Shown: positions 16,107 through 24,463 of the stretch, piece by piece | How the letters are laid out: each line of letters begins with the position of its first letter | Position numbering within the stretch: the first letter of the stretch is position 1 | From: Chloroflexota bacterium | GTDB lineage: Bacteria; Chloroflexota; Dehalococcoidia; Lucifugimonadales; Lucifugimonadaceae | Assembly (NCBI GenBank): GCA_002717385.1 | Contig: PBDR01000018.1 | Span: forward strand, 1 to 38,568 | DNA: 38,568 bases | Reading direction: 5' to 3' | Program-made: the position numbers and the translations under genes | The notes under the pieces: model-generated | What the model saw: the letters and a program-made list of their open reading frames with translations, nothing else | Database searches by the model: none | What the model was told of the DNA's origin: nothing

Positions 16107-16508
16107 TTAAGATTTAAATTCTTCTCGTGCTTTTGGATTAAATATATTAATTAAAAGAAGAATTTCTGGTATTCCAGTTAGGATAAGATACCAAATTGCG
16201 AAGCCAGCGGATTCATTAAAACCTGCGAGAGGAAGTTCTATAACTTTTATAATACTTCCTAAAATAATCAAGTAATAAAATTTTTTTATTCCTCTAGCAA
16301 AAAGATAAGTGAATAAAATTCTTAAAATACCTACTGAAGCTAGCGCCCAACAAAATTCTACACCAGGAAAATCATCTCTAAAAATCACCCAAGTTGAAGG
16401 AAGTGCAAAAGAAAGACCTATCACTATTAGTAGTAATCCTCCTATATAAGAGAAAATTAGGGCACTTCTCAAAGGTGATATTTCTAAACCAATTAAATGT
16501 TTCAACAT
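16107..16508 (-). CDS. small four-helix membrane protein of unknown function
   Basis: The 133-residue product has four hydrophobic stretches (about residues 17-38, 55-74, 79-97 and 102-123) and a charged C-terminus (NPKAREEFKS). AAGGAG seven bases before the ATG supports the start. It converges on the membrane gene at 15354-15992 with the hairpin between. Length and helix count resemble the protein at 764-1195, but no shared motif is clear. Confidence 0.65.
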   Translation of the reverse strand: MLKHLIGLEISPLRSALIFSYIGGLLLIVIGLSFALPSTWVIFRDDFPGVEFCWALASVGILRILFTYLFARGIKKFYYLIILGSIIKVIELPLAGFNESAGFAIWYLILTGIPEILLLINIFNPKAREEFKS

Positions 16509-16671
16509 ATATTGCTCCTTTTTAAATATTTTTAATAGATTATTGTTTTATGATGTTAAATTCAATGATCATAAAAATATTTTTCTTAAGAACTAAATAA
16601 ACTAGAAAACACTAAAAAATATAATATTGATATGATTTAGTAATTATTATATAGATCGAATAAAAAAAATA

Positions 16672-17295
16672 ATGAATGCAGAAAAAATATTTAATAATTT
16701 AAATCAGATAAAACTTTCAATAGATGAACATCAGCGTGAAATAGAAAAACTAGATCAAGAAATTGGTGATGGGGATCATATATTTAATATTCAAAGAGGT
16801 ATCAAAGAATCATTAGATTTAAAAGATAAATTAATAGGACAAGATCCAGATCAAGTTTTAAAGGAAATTGGGATGAAAGTTATGACAACTGTAGGTGGCT
16901 CTTCCGGTGCATTATTTGCTACATTACTAATTAATATGTCGAAAAAATACAACAGTGAATTAACAAATCAAAAAAATATTGCTTCAATGTTTACAGAAGG
17001 TGTTGAAGCAATGAAAAAAAGAGGTAAAGCTGACTTAGGAGAAAAAACAATGTTAGATGTTTTTATTCCAGTGTCGATAGAACTTCAAAAATTATCTGAT
17101 CATGAAGACGTAAAATACATTGCTAAAAAAATAAAAGAAGTAGCAAAAAATGGAATGTTATCTACTGAAGATTTAATAGCAACAAAAGGGAGAGCATCTT
17201 ATCTAGGAGAACGTTCTAAAGGACATATTGATCCGGGTGCAAGATCTTCTCAATTAGCAATTGAAGCTATTTGTAATACGATTATAAAGACATAA
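16672..17295 (+). CDS. dhaL: dihydroxyacetone kinase L subunit (DhaL)
   Basis: DhaL is the nucleotide-binding subunit of dihydroxyacetone kinase. The ADP/ATP-metal motif is present at residues 28-36 (DQEIGDGDH, with D28, D33 and D35), followed by TTVGGSSGALFATLL and the C-terminal GRASYLGERSKGHIDPGA. The 207-residue length is normal. dhaK follows after five bases, so the subunits are made together, here in L-then-K order. No DhaM phosphocarrier is in the window. The complex may therefore exchange ATP directly or use a carrier encoded elsewhere. Confidence 0.93.
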   Translation: MNAEKIFNNLNQIKLSIDEHQREIEKLDQEIGDGDHIFNIQRGIKESLDLKDKLIGQDPDQVLKEIGMKVMTTVGGSSGALFATLLINMSKKYNSELTNQKNIASMFTEGVEAMKKRGKADLGEKTMLDVFIPVSIELQKLSDHEDVKYIAKKIKEVAKNGMLSTEDLIATKGRASYLGERSKGHIDPGARSSQLAIEAICNTIIKT

Positions 17296-17300
17296 AAAAA

Positions 17301-18293
17301 ATGAAAAAATTTATAAATAATGTTGATGATATATTATCAGAAAGTTTAACTGGCTTTGCTGATGCAAATACAGATATATTGGAGGTGAAATTTAAACCAG
17401 ATTTTATTGCAAGAAAATCTAAACCTGCAAAATCAAAGGTAGCTTTAATTTCTGGCGGTGGTTCTGGACACGAGCCTCTTCATGGAGGTTTTGTTGGTTA
17501 TGGAATGCTTGATGCTGCTTGTCCCGGACATATATTTAGTGCGCCTACCCCAGACCAAATGGAGTCGGCAGCTAATTATGTTGATTCAGGGAAAGGTATT
17601 TTATTCATTGTTAAAAATTACTCTGGAGACATTATGAATTTTGAGATGGGGACTGATATGTTAGATCTTGAAAATCAAACTATTATTGTGAATGATGATG
17701 TTGCTGTTGAGGATTCTACTTATACAACTGGTCGAAGAGGAGTTGCAGGTACAATTATTGTAGAAAAAACTGTAGGTAGTTTAGCCGAAACGGGTGCATC
17801 TTTAGAAGAATGCAAAACTTTTGGTGAACATGTGAATAAAATGACTGCTTCGATGGGAGTTGCTTTTACAAGTTGTACTGTGCCTGCTGCAGGAAAGCCA
17901 ACATTTGATATCGGTATTGATGAAATGGAATTTGGCGTTGGAATACATGGAGAACCGGGTAGAAAACGAGAAAAAATTAAAACAGCAGATGAAATCACTT
18001 CAGAACTGCTTGGGGCCATTTTAGAAGACTTAAAACCAAATCATAATCAAGAAGTTTTATTACACATAAATGGATTTGGTGGTACACCATTAATGGAATT
18101 ATATTTGCTATTTAATTCTTCTAAAAAAATATTGGATCAAAAAAACATTAAAATATCACGTTCATTAGTAGGAAATTTTACAACATCTTTGGATATGGCC
18201 GGTGGATCAATCACAATCACAAAACTTGACCAAAAAATTATTAAACATTGGGATAGCCCAGTACATACTCCATCATTACGATGGAAAATGTAA
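17301..18293 (+). CDS. dhaK: dihydroxyacetone kinase K subunit (DhaK)
   Basis: DhaK binds the triose covalently and is phosphorylated by DhaL. The substrate loop GGGSGHEPLHGG carries His57, and the covalent hemiaminal histidine is H216 in GIHGEPG. The 330-residue length is normal for the subunit. The pair would make dihydroxyacetone phosphate, or the phosphate of a related ketose such as erythrulose, for glycolysis. A GldA/AraM-like dehydrogenase and an SDR lie within 3 kb and could supply the keto substrate. It ends next to an AT-rich inverted repeat shared with the convergent gene. Confidence 0.93.
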   Translation: MKKFINNVDDILSESLTGFADANTDILEVKFKPDFIARKSKPAKSKVALISGGGSGHEPLHGGFVGYGMLDAACPGHIFSAPTPDQMESAANYVDSGKGILFIVKNYSGDIMNFEMGTDMLDLENQTIIVNDDVAVEDSTYTTGRRGVAGTIIVEKTVGSLAETGASLEECKTFGEHVNKMTASMGVAFTSCTVPAAGKPTFDIGIDEMEFGVGIHGEPGRKREKIKTADEITSELLGAILEDLKPNHNQEVLLHINGFGGTPLMELYLLFNSSKKILDQKNIKISRSLVGNFTTSLDMAGGSITITKLDQKIIKHWDSPVHTPSLRWKM

Positions 18294-18314
18294 CGGTTTT
18301 ATTGCTGATAATTA

Positions 18315-18335
18315 AAAATTAATCAGATTAATTTT
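18315..18335. terminator. AT-rich inverted repeat at a convergent gene junction
   Basis: AAAATTAATC at 18315-18324 and GATTAATTTT at 18326-18335 form a perfect inverted repeat with one central base. It lies between dhaK and the convergent HMA-MauE gene and overlaps the latter's stop codon. The stem has few G-C pairs, so termination activity is uncertain. Confidence 0.35.
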
Positions 18336-19066
18336 ATAATCATATATAAGGCCATTGCCGCCATGATTAAATTTTCTATTAGTGTTATGGGAGTTAAGGG
18401 CAAGTTAAAAGAGGATCCTAGGCATGCGCATTCCAACTGTTCTTTTCTTTTCAATGAATTGCCTATTCCAATACTTCCTACAGACATAACTATTAAAGTT
18501 AAAACATTTACATATAACAGACCAAAATTAGCAAGAAAACAAATTCCCAGAGTTAATTCTATAAACGGATATATTGTTCCATATATGGGTAGTTTTGAAG
18601 CAATTAAATCGTAATTAGAAAATGAAGTTGCAAAACCCTTAATATTTAATAATTTGAAGAGCGAAAAAATGACGAAGAAATATCCCATTATGGATTTCAT
18701 AAATTCTTCAATATTAAATCCGTCTCTTATTTGAGGAACTAATGCTAATAGTGTGATTATTAATAAAGAAATTATAAGCGGTGTGAATTTTTTTTGTTCA
18801 GTTGTATTTTCTGAAGAAATTTTAATTTTATTTGATATACCAGGAGATGAGATATTTTTATAAGATATTCTATAATTTTTTAAATCTTTGATTATATTAT
18901 TAAGATTTTCAGGTTTTAAATCCACTGTAGATTGAAGTTTTAAATTGGACGAACTTAGATCGATTTCAGAAGAAATAATTCTATCGTCTGATGAAAATTT
19001 TTTCTTAATTGAATTTACACAACCTTGGCAAGTCATTCCAGATATATGATATTCAGATTTATACAT
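18323..19066 (-). CDS. heavy-metal-associated domain fused to a MauE/DoxX-like membrane domain
   Basis: Residues 1-70 form an HMA (copper-chaperone-like) domain with the metal-binding GMTCQGC motif (C13, C16). After a polar linker there are about four to five membrane helices from residue 97 on. The membrane part resembles the MauE/DoxX redox family, including the paired cysteines in LECACLG (C213, C215) before NLPLTP. Such fusions occur in several bacterial phyla and are thought to handle metal or disulfide redox at the membrane. The likely job is copper handling or thiol redox relay. It lies between the dha genes and the SDR. Confidence 0.75.
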   Translation of the reverse strand: MYKSEYHISGMTCQGCVNSIKKKFSSDDRIISSEIDLSSSNLKLQSTVDLKPENLNNIIKDLKNYRISYKNISSPGISNKIKISSENTTEQKKFTPLIISLLIITLLALVPQIRDGFNIEEFMKSIMGYFFVIFSLFKLLNIKGFATSFSNYDLIASKLPIYGTIYPFIELTLGICFLANFGLLYVNVLTLIVMSVGSIGIGNSLKRKEQLECACLGSSFNLPLTPITLIENLIMAAMALYMIIKLI

Positions 19067-19168
19067 TATTTATCTCAGTGTATTTCGATCGTATAGTGAT
19101 TGAACATTCGATATTTATATTAATTTTAATCTTTTTTACTATTGTAATTTTTTTCTTTTATTTAATTG

Positions 19169-19984
19169 TTATGACCATTCCCAATCATCCATAACATTAT
19201 TTAAAAGACTTTGAGGGCCAGCAGCCATTAAACCTGCATCGACTGGTAGTAAAACACCTGTAATCCAACGTGATTCTTCGCTAGCCAAAAATAGAGCGGC
19301 TTTAGCAATATCTTCTGCATTACCTTCAGTACCAAGTGGAGCAAGATTTTTCCTTAACACCCTATTTTTTTTACTATACCCATCCGTCATAGTTGCATGT
19401 AATAAACCAGGAGCGATACAGTTGACTCTAATGTTTTGTCGCCCATGATGCACAGCCATTGCTCTTGTTGCAGCAATCATTCCCCCTTTTGCTACTGTGT
19501 ATGGAATATTTTTTGTAAAACCTGCTCTCATACCATCTACAGATGAGATATTGATAATTGATCCTCCACCATCTTTTTCCATTACTGGTACTGCATACTT
19601 TGATATAAAAGCCATACTTTTTAGATCTACATCAATGACTCTATCCCATGATTGTCCAGTAATTTCTGTAACCGATCCTCTTCCTGAAATTGCAACACTA
19701 TTGACTAAAATATCAATAGTTCCATAATTATTGGTTGTTGTTTCTACAATATCTCTACATCCTTTTTCATTAGCGATATCTGTAATAAATATAGAAGATT
19801 CTCCACCTAATTTATTGATTGTTTTTTGAGTGATTAATGCTGCTTTTTCATCTATATCTGCAATAAGGATCTTTGCTCCATTTTCCGCAAATAATTTAGC
19901 AATTGCCATTCCTACGCCGTCTATATTTTTTGATCTAGTTCCTGCACCAGTAACAATTGCAACTTTATTTAATAAACGTGAAAT
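19169..19984 (-). CDS. short-chain dehydrogenase/reductase with probable ATT start
   Basis: This is a classical SDR. Counting from the ATT at 19984 it has 271 residues: VAIVTGAG at 8-15 with an extended glycine loop (TRSKNIDGVG), LVNSVAI in the NNAG position, catalytic Ser 147/148 in INISSVDG and YTVAK with Y162 and K166. The first in-frame ATG (19909) would remove the first strand and most of the NAD-binding loop. No ATG, GTG or TTG lies between that loop and the upstream stop. ATT at 19984 has AGAGG five bases upstream, so it is the probable start. The substrate is an alcohol or ketone, possibly a polyol given its neighbours. Confidence 0.82.
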   Translation of the reverse strand: MSRLLNKVAIVTGAGTRSKNIDGVGMAIAKLFAENGAKILIADIDEKAALITQKTINKLGGESSIFITDIANEKGCRDIVETTTNNYGTIDILVNSVAISGRGSVTEITGQSWDRVIDVDLKSMAFISKYAVPVMEKDGGGSIINISSVDGMRAGFTKNIPYTVAKGGMIAATRAMAVHHGRQNIRVNCIAPGLLHATMTDGYSKKNRVLRKNLAPLGTEGNAEDIAKAALFLASEESRWITGVLLPVDAGLMAAGPQSLLNNVMDDWEWS

Positions 19985-20034
19985 AAAATACCTCTTTACT
20001 TTTTAGTAATTTTGATTTTTACCTAAATATTTGT

Positions 20035-20127
20035 TTAATTACCAAAAAAAATAAATAATAAAAACCATATAACAACTCCAATAGCAAATACCAAGCCAGT
20101 TATTCCGATTCCTTTTAACCAATTCAT
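20035..20127 (-). CDS. candidate 30-residue membrane microprotein
   Basis: On the minus strand an ATG at 20127 opens a frame MNWLKGIGITGLVF followed by continuous hydrophobic residues to FFGN and TAA. It looks like a single transmembrane helix with a short basic start. There is no clear ribosome binding site. It sits in the 386-base gap between the SDR and the dehydrogenase gene. It resembles the candidate at 3098-3187 only in size and hydrophobicity. Confidence 0.3.
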   Translation of the reverse strand: MNWLKGIGITGLVFAIGVVIWFLLFIFFGN

Positions 20128-20161
20128 AAATTGTAAGATTACCTATAAATAGAATAAATTC

Positions 20162-20201
20162 ATTAGTTCAGTTAAGTAACTATTAGTTCAGTTAAGTAAC
20201 T
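20162..20201. repeat. perfect 2 x 20-base tandem repeat upstream of a dehydrogenase gene
   Basis: The unit ATTAGTTCAGTTAAGTAACT occurs twice in direct succession (20162-20181, 20182-20201). Each unit contains AGTT and AACT ends that make it an imperfect palindrome. It lies about 170 bases upstream of the dehydrogenase start and could be a duplicated regulator site. The remainder of the gap up to 20370 holds a possible -10 (TAGAAT near 20316) and nothing else recognisable. Confidence 0.6.
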
Positions 20202-20370
20202 ATAATATCTTTGTTTAAGTCTTGTTGCAATTTGAATTCAAGATATCTCAAACTTACTATATTTTCAATAGTTATTTTTTTGTATTGTTTTATAGATAAT
20301 CTTTCAATTTATAGTAGAATAAACGAACATCCATTTAATTCTAAATTTAAATTAATAATGAATTAATAAA

Positions 20371-21453
20371 ATGAAAGGAATACGAATACTAATGAGTAAA
20401 TTAGGAAGAAGTTGGACAAATGGGAGTAATTTTAGGCCTGCGAGAGATGTGGAAATTAAATATGGTAAAGATTTAATTAAAAATGAAAGTAAAAATTGGC
20501 CTTCTTATGTAGTTGTTACTACTAAAACTTCTGGGAAAGATTTCAACCAATTTACAAGCTCCATTCCTAGAGGTATAGGAATTGTAAATATGCTTGATTG
20601 GGATCATCTTGAAGAAGTTAGTAATGCTTTACCTGATGATGCTGATCTTGTTATAGGACTAGGAGGAGGCACAGCTTTGGATGCTTCTAAATATGTAGCA
20701 CTTCGTAAGAATTTACCATTAAGATTAATTCCATCAATAGTTTCAACAGGAGCAATTATTCATGGTGTTTTTGCTAAGTGGAAAGGTAGAAAGATTATAG
20801 CTGGTGAAGGGGCATATTGTGATTTTGAACATGTTTTAGTTGATTATGACTTAGTCTCAAAATCTCCATGGTATTTGAATACCGCTGGTATCGGAGATGT
20901 CCTTTGCATGTGGTCAGATTTTAGTGAATGGAAATTTTTATCTGATCATTCTGATTTTCCAACTGTAGATGAACAATTGATTTCACCTGCAATAAAATAT
21001 CTAGAATCTTTAGTAAGTAATTTTCCTGCTACATTGGGAAGAAATGGAGAGTTTACTAATGAAACAATTAAATTTATTATGAATTCTATTCATGAACGTG
21101 ATGACAGAATGGTGAAATCTAAGTATATGACTGGAGCAGGTCATTATATGACTTTAGCAATTGAAGGCATACTTGATAGAGGTGGACTAATTCATGGAGA
21201 ATTAGCAGCACTTGGAGCAGTAATAGTTGAATTTGCTTGTGGCTCAGATACGAAAAATATTGAAAATATGCTTACAACATGTAAAGTTCGGTATAAGCCA
21301 GGTGATATAGGAATTACAACTGAAGAGTTCTTAAAAGTCCTAGATAATTTATATGATTTTTATTCGAAAAATAATATTAGTGTTCTGTCCCATGTAGATT
21401 TAAATAAGGAACAAAGATCAGCACTTTGTAAAATTCTAGACGTAAAAATTTAG
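20371..21453 (+). CDS. iron-containing/glycerol dehydrogenase-like enzyme (GldA/AraM type)
   Basis: The 360-residue protein has the dehydroquinate synthase-like fold of glycerol and glycerol-1-phosphate dehydrogenases. NAD binds at GLGGGTALDASKY (97-108). The metal site is likely D176 (GIGDVLC), H258 (GAGHYM) and H275 (LIHGELAALG). The STGA segment replaces the commoner Thr-X-X-Ser-X-Asp. Such enzymes oxidise glycerol to dihydroxyacetone or reduce dihydroxyacetone phosphate to glycerol-1-phosphate. With dhaKL nearby, a polyol-to-triose route is reasonable but not proven. The start may also be the ATG at 20392; no ribosome binding site decides. Confidence 0.8.
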   Translation: MKGIRILMSKLGRSWTNGSNFRPARDVEIKYGKDLIKNESKNWPSYVVVTTKTSGKDFNQFTSSIPRGIGIVNMLDWDHLEEVSNALPDDADLVIGLGGGTALDASKYVALRKNLPLRLIPSIVSTGAIIHGVFAKWKGRKIIAGEGAYCDFEHVLVDYDLVSKSPWYLNTAGIGDVLCMWSDFSEWKFLSDHSDFPTVDEQLISPAIKYLESLVSNFPATLGRNGEFTNETIKFIMNSIHERDDRMVKSKYMTGAGHYMTLAIEGILDRGGLIHGELAALGAVIVEFACGSDTKNIENMLTTCKVRYKPGDIGITTEEFLKVLDNLYDFYSKNNISVLSHVDLNKEQRSALCKILDVKI

Positions 21454-21479
21454 ATTCTTTATATCTGATTAGAACTTAT

Positions 21480-21554
21480 TTAACATTCACATGGATCACA
21501 TTCACATGGATCGCAAGTACAGTTTTTGTTTTCACACTTAGGCATAAGTTTCAT
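21480..21554 (-). CDS. tiny Cys-rich metallothionein-like peptide
   Basis: On the minus strand an ATG at 21554 opens a 24-residue frame with seven cysteines at positions 7, 12, 14, 17, 19, 22 and 24, ending CTCDPCECDPCEC and TAA. The unit Cys-Asp-Pro-Cys-Glu is repeated at protein level and almost exactly at DNA level. Cys-X-Cys and Cys-X-X-Cys spacing with no hydrophobic residues is typical of metallothioneins and zinc/copper-binding peptides. There is no strong ribosome binding site (an A-rich tract precedes the ATG). The frame is too short for routine gene finders. Cysteine density this high is very unlikely in AT-rich non-coding DNA. Confidence 0.6.
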   Translation of the reverse strand: MKLMPKCENKNCTCDPCECDPCEC

Positions 21555-21727
21555 TTCATTTTTTTTAATTGATAACTGATAATTAATAGTATATATAAAT
21601 GTTCTGGAAACCCTTCATATCGATTGATGTTCTAACATTATCTGATCATAATTTATTAAAAAAACTATATACAAATGAATAGTTTGTTTTGATAAGAAAC
21701 TAGTGATGTTTTTTGAAAGGAATTCAT

Positions 21728-22417
21728 GTGAGAATTATTTTAGCCGGTTGTGAATATTCGGGTACTACAACACTTTCACAATCTATAGATGATTGGATGC
21801 AGGAAAATATGGGCTGTAGATTTTCATTAATCCATGATCACTGGAAGATACCACACACATCAGGACACCCTGATGATACGACTCAGGATGAACAAAATTT
21901 TCTTCTCAAATCCACTCCAAAATTAATGGAAATGCACCAACGTCATAGCATTTATTATCATATTCAAGCTGCTACTTGGGATAGACCAGATTGGATGGCT
22001 ATTGGCTTACATATAGACGATTCAGTATATGGTCCAATGTATTTTGGTTATGGATTACCTGGGACAAGCCATGATCGACTTTTGGACATGCATCGAATGG
22101 AAAGATCTATGCTTAGATTTGCGGATGATTTAGTTTTAGTTAAAGTGACTGCTACACCGGAGACTATTAAAGAAAGAATGGAAAAATCTCCTCATCCAAA
22201 TCAAGTAATAAAAAAAAATGAAATAGAAAAAGTGATTTCAAAATTTGATGAACTTGTAAATTGGTCCCTCATTCCTAATAAGATTACTGTAGATACAACT
22301 TCAAAAAAGAAAAAAGAATCTCTAAGGGAATTTACTACACTTATTAGACCTTATCTAACGGACACAGATCGTTCTAGGATCTTTGCTCATAAAGCCTTTA
22401 AAATTTCAGGAATTTAG
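21728..22417 (+). CDS. P-loop NTPase/kinase-like protein lacking the Walker A lysine
   Basis: From the GTG at 21728 the product has 229 residues: MRIILAGCEYSGTTTL is an N-terminal strand and phosphate-binding loop. The Walker A lysine position is Thr13 (G-C-E-Y-S-G-T-T). The rest is rich in His, Trp and acidic residues (HDHWKIPHTSGHPDD, MHRMERSMLRFADD), as in nucleoside or small-molecule kinases, and VTATPETIKERM resembles the lid-side strand-helix. AAAGGA lies six bases before GTG, which is why this start is preferred to the TTG at 21713. The family was not recognised; kinase activity is uncertain without the lysine. Confidence 0.6.
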   Translation: MRIILAGCEYSGTTTLSQSIDDWMQENMGCRFSLIHDHWKIPHTSGHPDDTTQDEQNFLLKSTPKLMEMHQRHSIYYHIQAATWDRPDWMAIGLHIDDSVYGPMYFGYGLPGTSHDRLLDMHRMERSMLRFADDLVLVKVTATPETIKERMEKSPHPNQVIKKNEIEKVISKFDELVNWSLIPNKITVDTTSKKKKESLREFTTLIRPYLTDTDRSRIFAHKAFKISGI

Positions 22418-22523
22418 AATTTATGTTTTTTTAAACATTAACTCGCTGTCGGTAATGAAAATTATTTACAGAAATAAGATTATGAATTTAGTTTAAAATA
22501 GCCAGAATATTTAAATTAAAATT

Positions 22524-23105
22524 TTATTCTGAAAGAGCCTTAACTATTTCATCACAAAATTCTGGCAAGTCATCAGGAACTCTTCCAGTGATAATATTTC
22601 CATCTCTGATTGCTGGAACATCCAATACTTTAGCTCCAGAATTTTTTAAATCATCGTGAACAGCTTCGTATCCACAAGTATTCAATCCATTTGATATTCC
22701 GGCAGAAACCAGAACCCAAGGACCATGACAAATTGCGGCGATAATTTTACCAGCTTCAAAGCATTTTCTAGTTAGATCTAATACACTTTGATTAATTCTA
22801 AGTAAATCAGGAGAATAACCTCCTGGGATTAAAAGACAATCAATATCTTCTGGTGATACAGAATCTAAATCTACTACAGAATATCTGTTTCCTTCTTCCA
22901 TCACAGGAATAGGAACAGTATGTCCAAATCTCCCAGTGACTGGTTTATCGAAGAGCATTGGTCTTGGGTGAAAACCATCGTAGATTGGTACTATGGAGAT
23001 TGTGGCACCTTTGTAACTCAGTTGTAATACAGGATAAAGTAATTATATATCTTCAAATTCTTGAGCTACAATTATGCAAATCTTTTTTCCTTTAATATTT
23101 GCCAT
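22524..23105 (-). pseudogene. DJ-1/PfpI family protein interrupted by one in-frame TAA
   Basis: Translated from ATG 23105 with AGGAAG upstream, the frame reads MANIKGKKICIIVAQEFEDI, then TAA at 23043-23045 (codon 21), then LLYPVLQLSYKGATISIVP and on without further stops for a total of 193 codons. The second part has the nucleophile elbow AAICHGPW (Cys126 in full numbering) and the GNIITGRVPDDLPEF end of the type-1 glutamine-amidotransferase-like PfpI proteins. Family members have Glu at the interrupted codon (GAA to TAA is one change). Both ends are intact, so the loss is recent, or it is a sequencing error. Internal initiation at 22958 would give a protein without its first strands. Confidence 0.85.
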
Positions 23106-23227
23106 AAAAAACTTCCTAAACGAAATACAATAATTTACTGATTTACAAACTTTATACGAAAATAAAACGTTTTTTGGTTTAAAACAACAATTAAAGAGAT
23201 AAAAACTAAATTTTTATATATTAAACA

Positions 23228-24463
23228 TTAACTAGATTGAGATAATAAAGGTTGTTGAAATCTGGGGATGCCAATTAGCAAAGTTGCACCTAATGCCATT
23301 ATCATACTTAACCACAAGGCAAAATCATAGGAACCATTCATATCAAAGACTTTTCCAGCAACCCAAACTCCCGCTGAAGCACCAAAAGGCATTACACCAA
23401 ACATTGTTCCATATATAGTTCCAAGTTTTTTTAGTCCAAAATATTTGGAACTTACTGAACCGGTTAGAGATATTACTGATGTCCATGACATACCTATAAA
23501 CATGACACCTATTACTGCCATTTTAAATGAACCTCCGACTAAAAGTAAAACATATCCGATTGTCCTAAATCCATAAGATACAGCAAGAGTATATCTTGAA
23601 TTATATCGGTCAGCAATATACCCGAATATTACCGCTCCAATAATGCTCGTTATTCCTACTGTTGCTAAAGCATACGATGCTACAAGGGTATCTTTTCCCA
23701 TTCCGGTTATATAAGAGATGTAGTGTGCATTCACGAAGCCCATAGTGTACCCTCAGGTGAAGAATCCAATAGTCAGTGTCCAAAAAATTGGAGTTTTAAG
23801 AGCTTTTTTAAAACTTATTCCAATTGAAGGATTTTCTTTTTCATTGGCTTCTATATTTTTAGTATTGTTAGATGTTTCATTTTTTTTATTCATCAATAAT
23901 AAACCTGAAATAGGTATTACAATAAAAATAATTATTAATCCTAAAATTTCATACGCTGTTCTCCAACCTTCTAGAACAACGATCAGTGCAGAAAGCGGGA
24001 CTAATGCAGTCTCACCTATCGCAGAACCAGTTCCAGCGAGGGAAAGAGCTAAACTTCTTTTTTTTGTGAAACGTTCACTGACTAATTTTGTTAATGTAGC
24101 AGGTGATGCAAAAGTGAACCCTAATCCCATTAAGGTAAACAAGGTATAAAATTGCCAAAGAGATTGAATTAAAGATAACCCTATAAACGCTATACCACCA
24201 AGAAGTAAACCTAAAATAGCAATATTTTTAGGGTGAAATCTATCTGATAATATTCCTGCGATTGGTCTAAAAATTCCAGTAATAAGTCCTGCTAAAGCAA
24301 GAGCACCTGATACCGAAGCTCTTGACCAGGTAAAATCCGTTGTTATAGGATTCAAAAACACACCGAATGAAAAACGTCCTCCTGCAGTTGCAAAAAGAAC
24401 AATACCTACACCGAAAACGATTGCCCAAGGATTATAGAATAGGAAGTGTTTAATATTTTCCAT
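23228..24463 (-). pseudogene. MFS transporter (MCT/OFA-like, 12 helices) interrupted by one in-frame TGA
   Basis: The frame from ATG 24463 runs 236 codons to TGA at 23753-23755 and continues in the same frame for another 174 codons to TAA. Read through, it is one complete 411-residue 12-helix carrier. The first half contains GGRFSFGVFLNP and the motif-A-like ILSDRFHPKN; the stop falls in the seventh helix between IGFFT and GYTMGFVNAH, where relatives often have a Cys-Gly or Trp-Gly. Related carriers move monocarboxylates or oxalate/formate. One point change to TGA explains the break. The second half has an ATG at 23743 but no ribosome binding site. Confidence 0.85.

Noticed and set aside
20162-20201. 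CRISPR array
   Set aside because: Only two units, directly adjacent with no spacers, and no cas gene.
21571-21590. GATAACTGATAATTAATAG upstream of the Cys-rich peptide as a second Fur box
   Set aside because: Shares only the GATAA words with the consensus at shifted spacing; such words are common in this AT-rich DNA.
22524-22958. Shorter DJ-1/PfpI protein of 144 residues as a genuine gene
   Set aside because: It would lack the first strand and the conserved Glu region, and the missing part is present upstream in the same frame behind a ribosome binding site.
23753-23755. TGA in the MFS gene as a selenocysteine codon (relatives often have Cys there)
   Set aside because: No convincing SECIS-like hairpin was found in the 40 bases after the TGA, MFS carriers are not known selenoproteins, and the neighbouring gene is broken by a TAA, which fits simple decay better.
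23228-24463. Reassignment of TGA to Trp in this organism
   Set aside because: The other complete genes use TGG for Trp and none is interrupted by TGA; TGA also ends the aldo/keto reductase at 24743 and the first partial gene.
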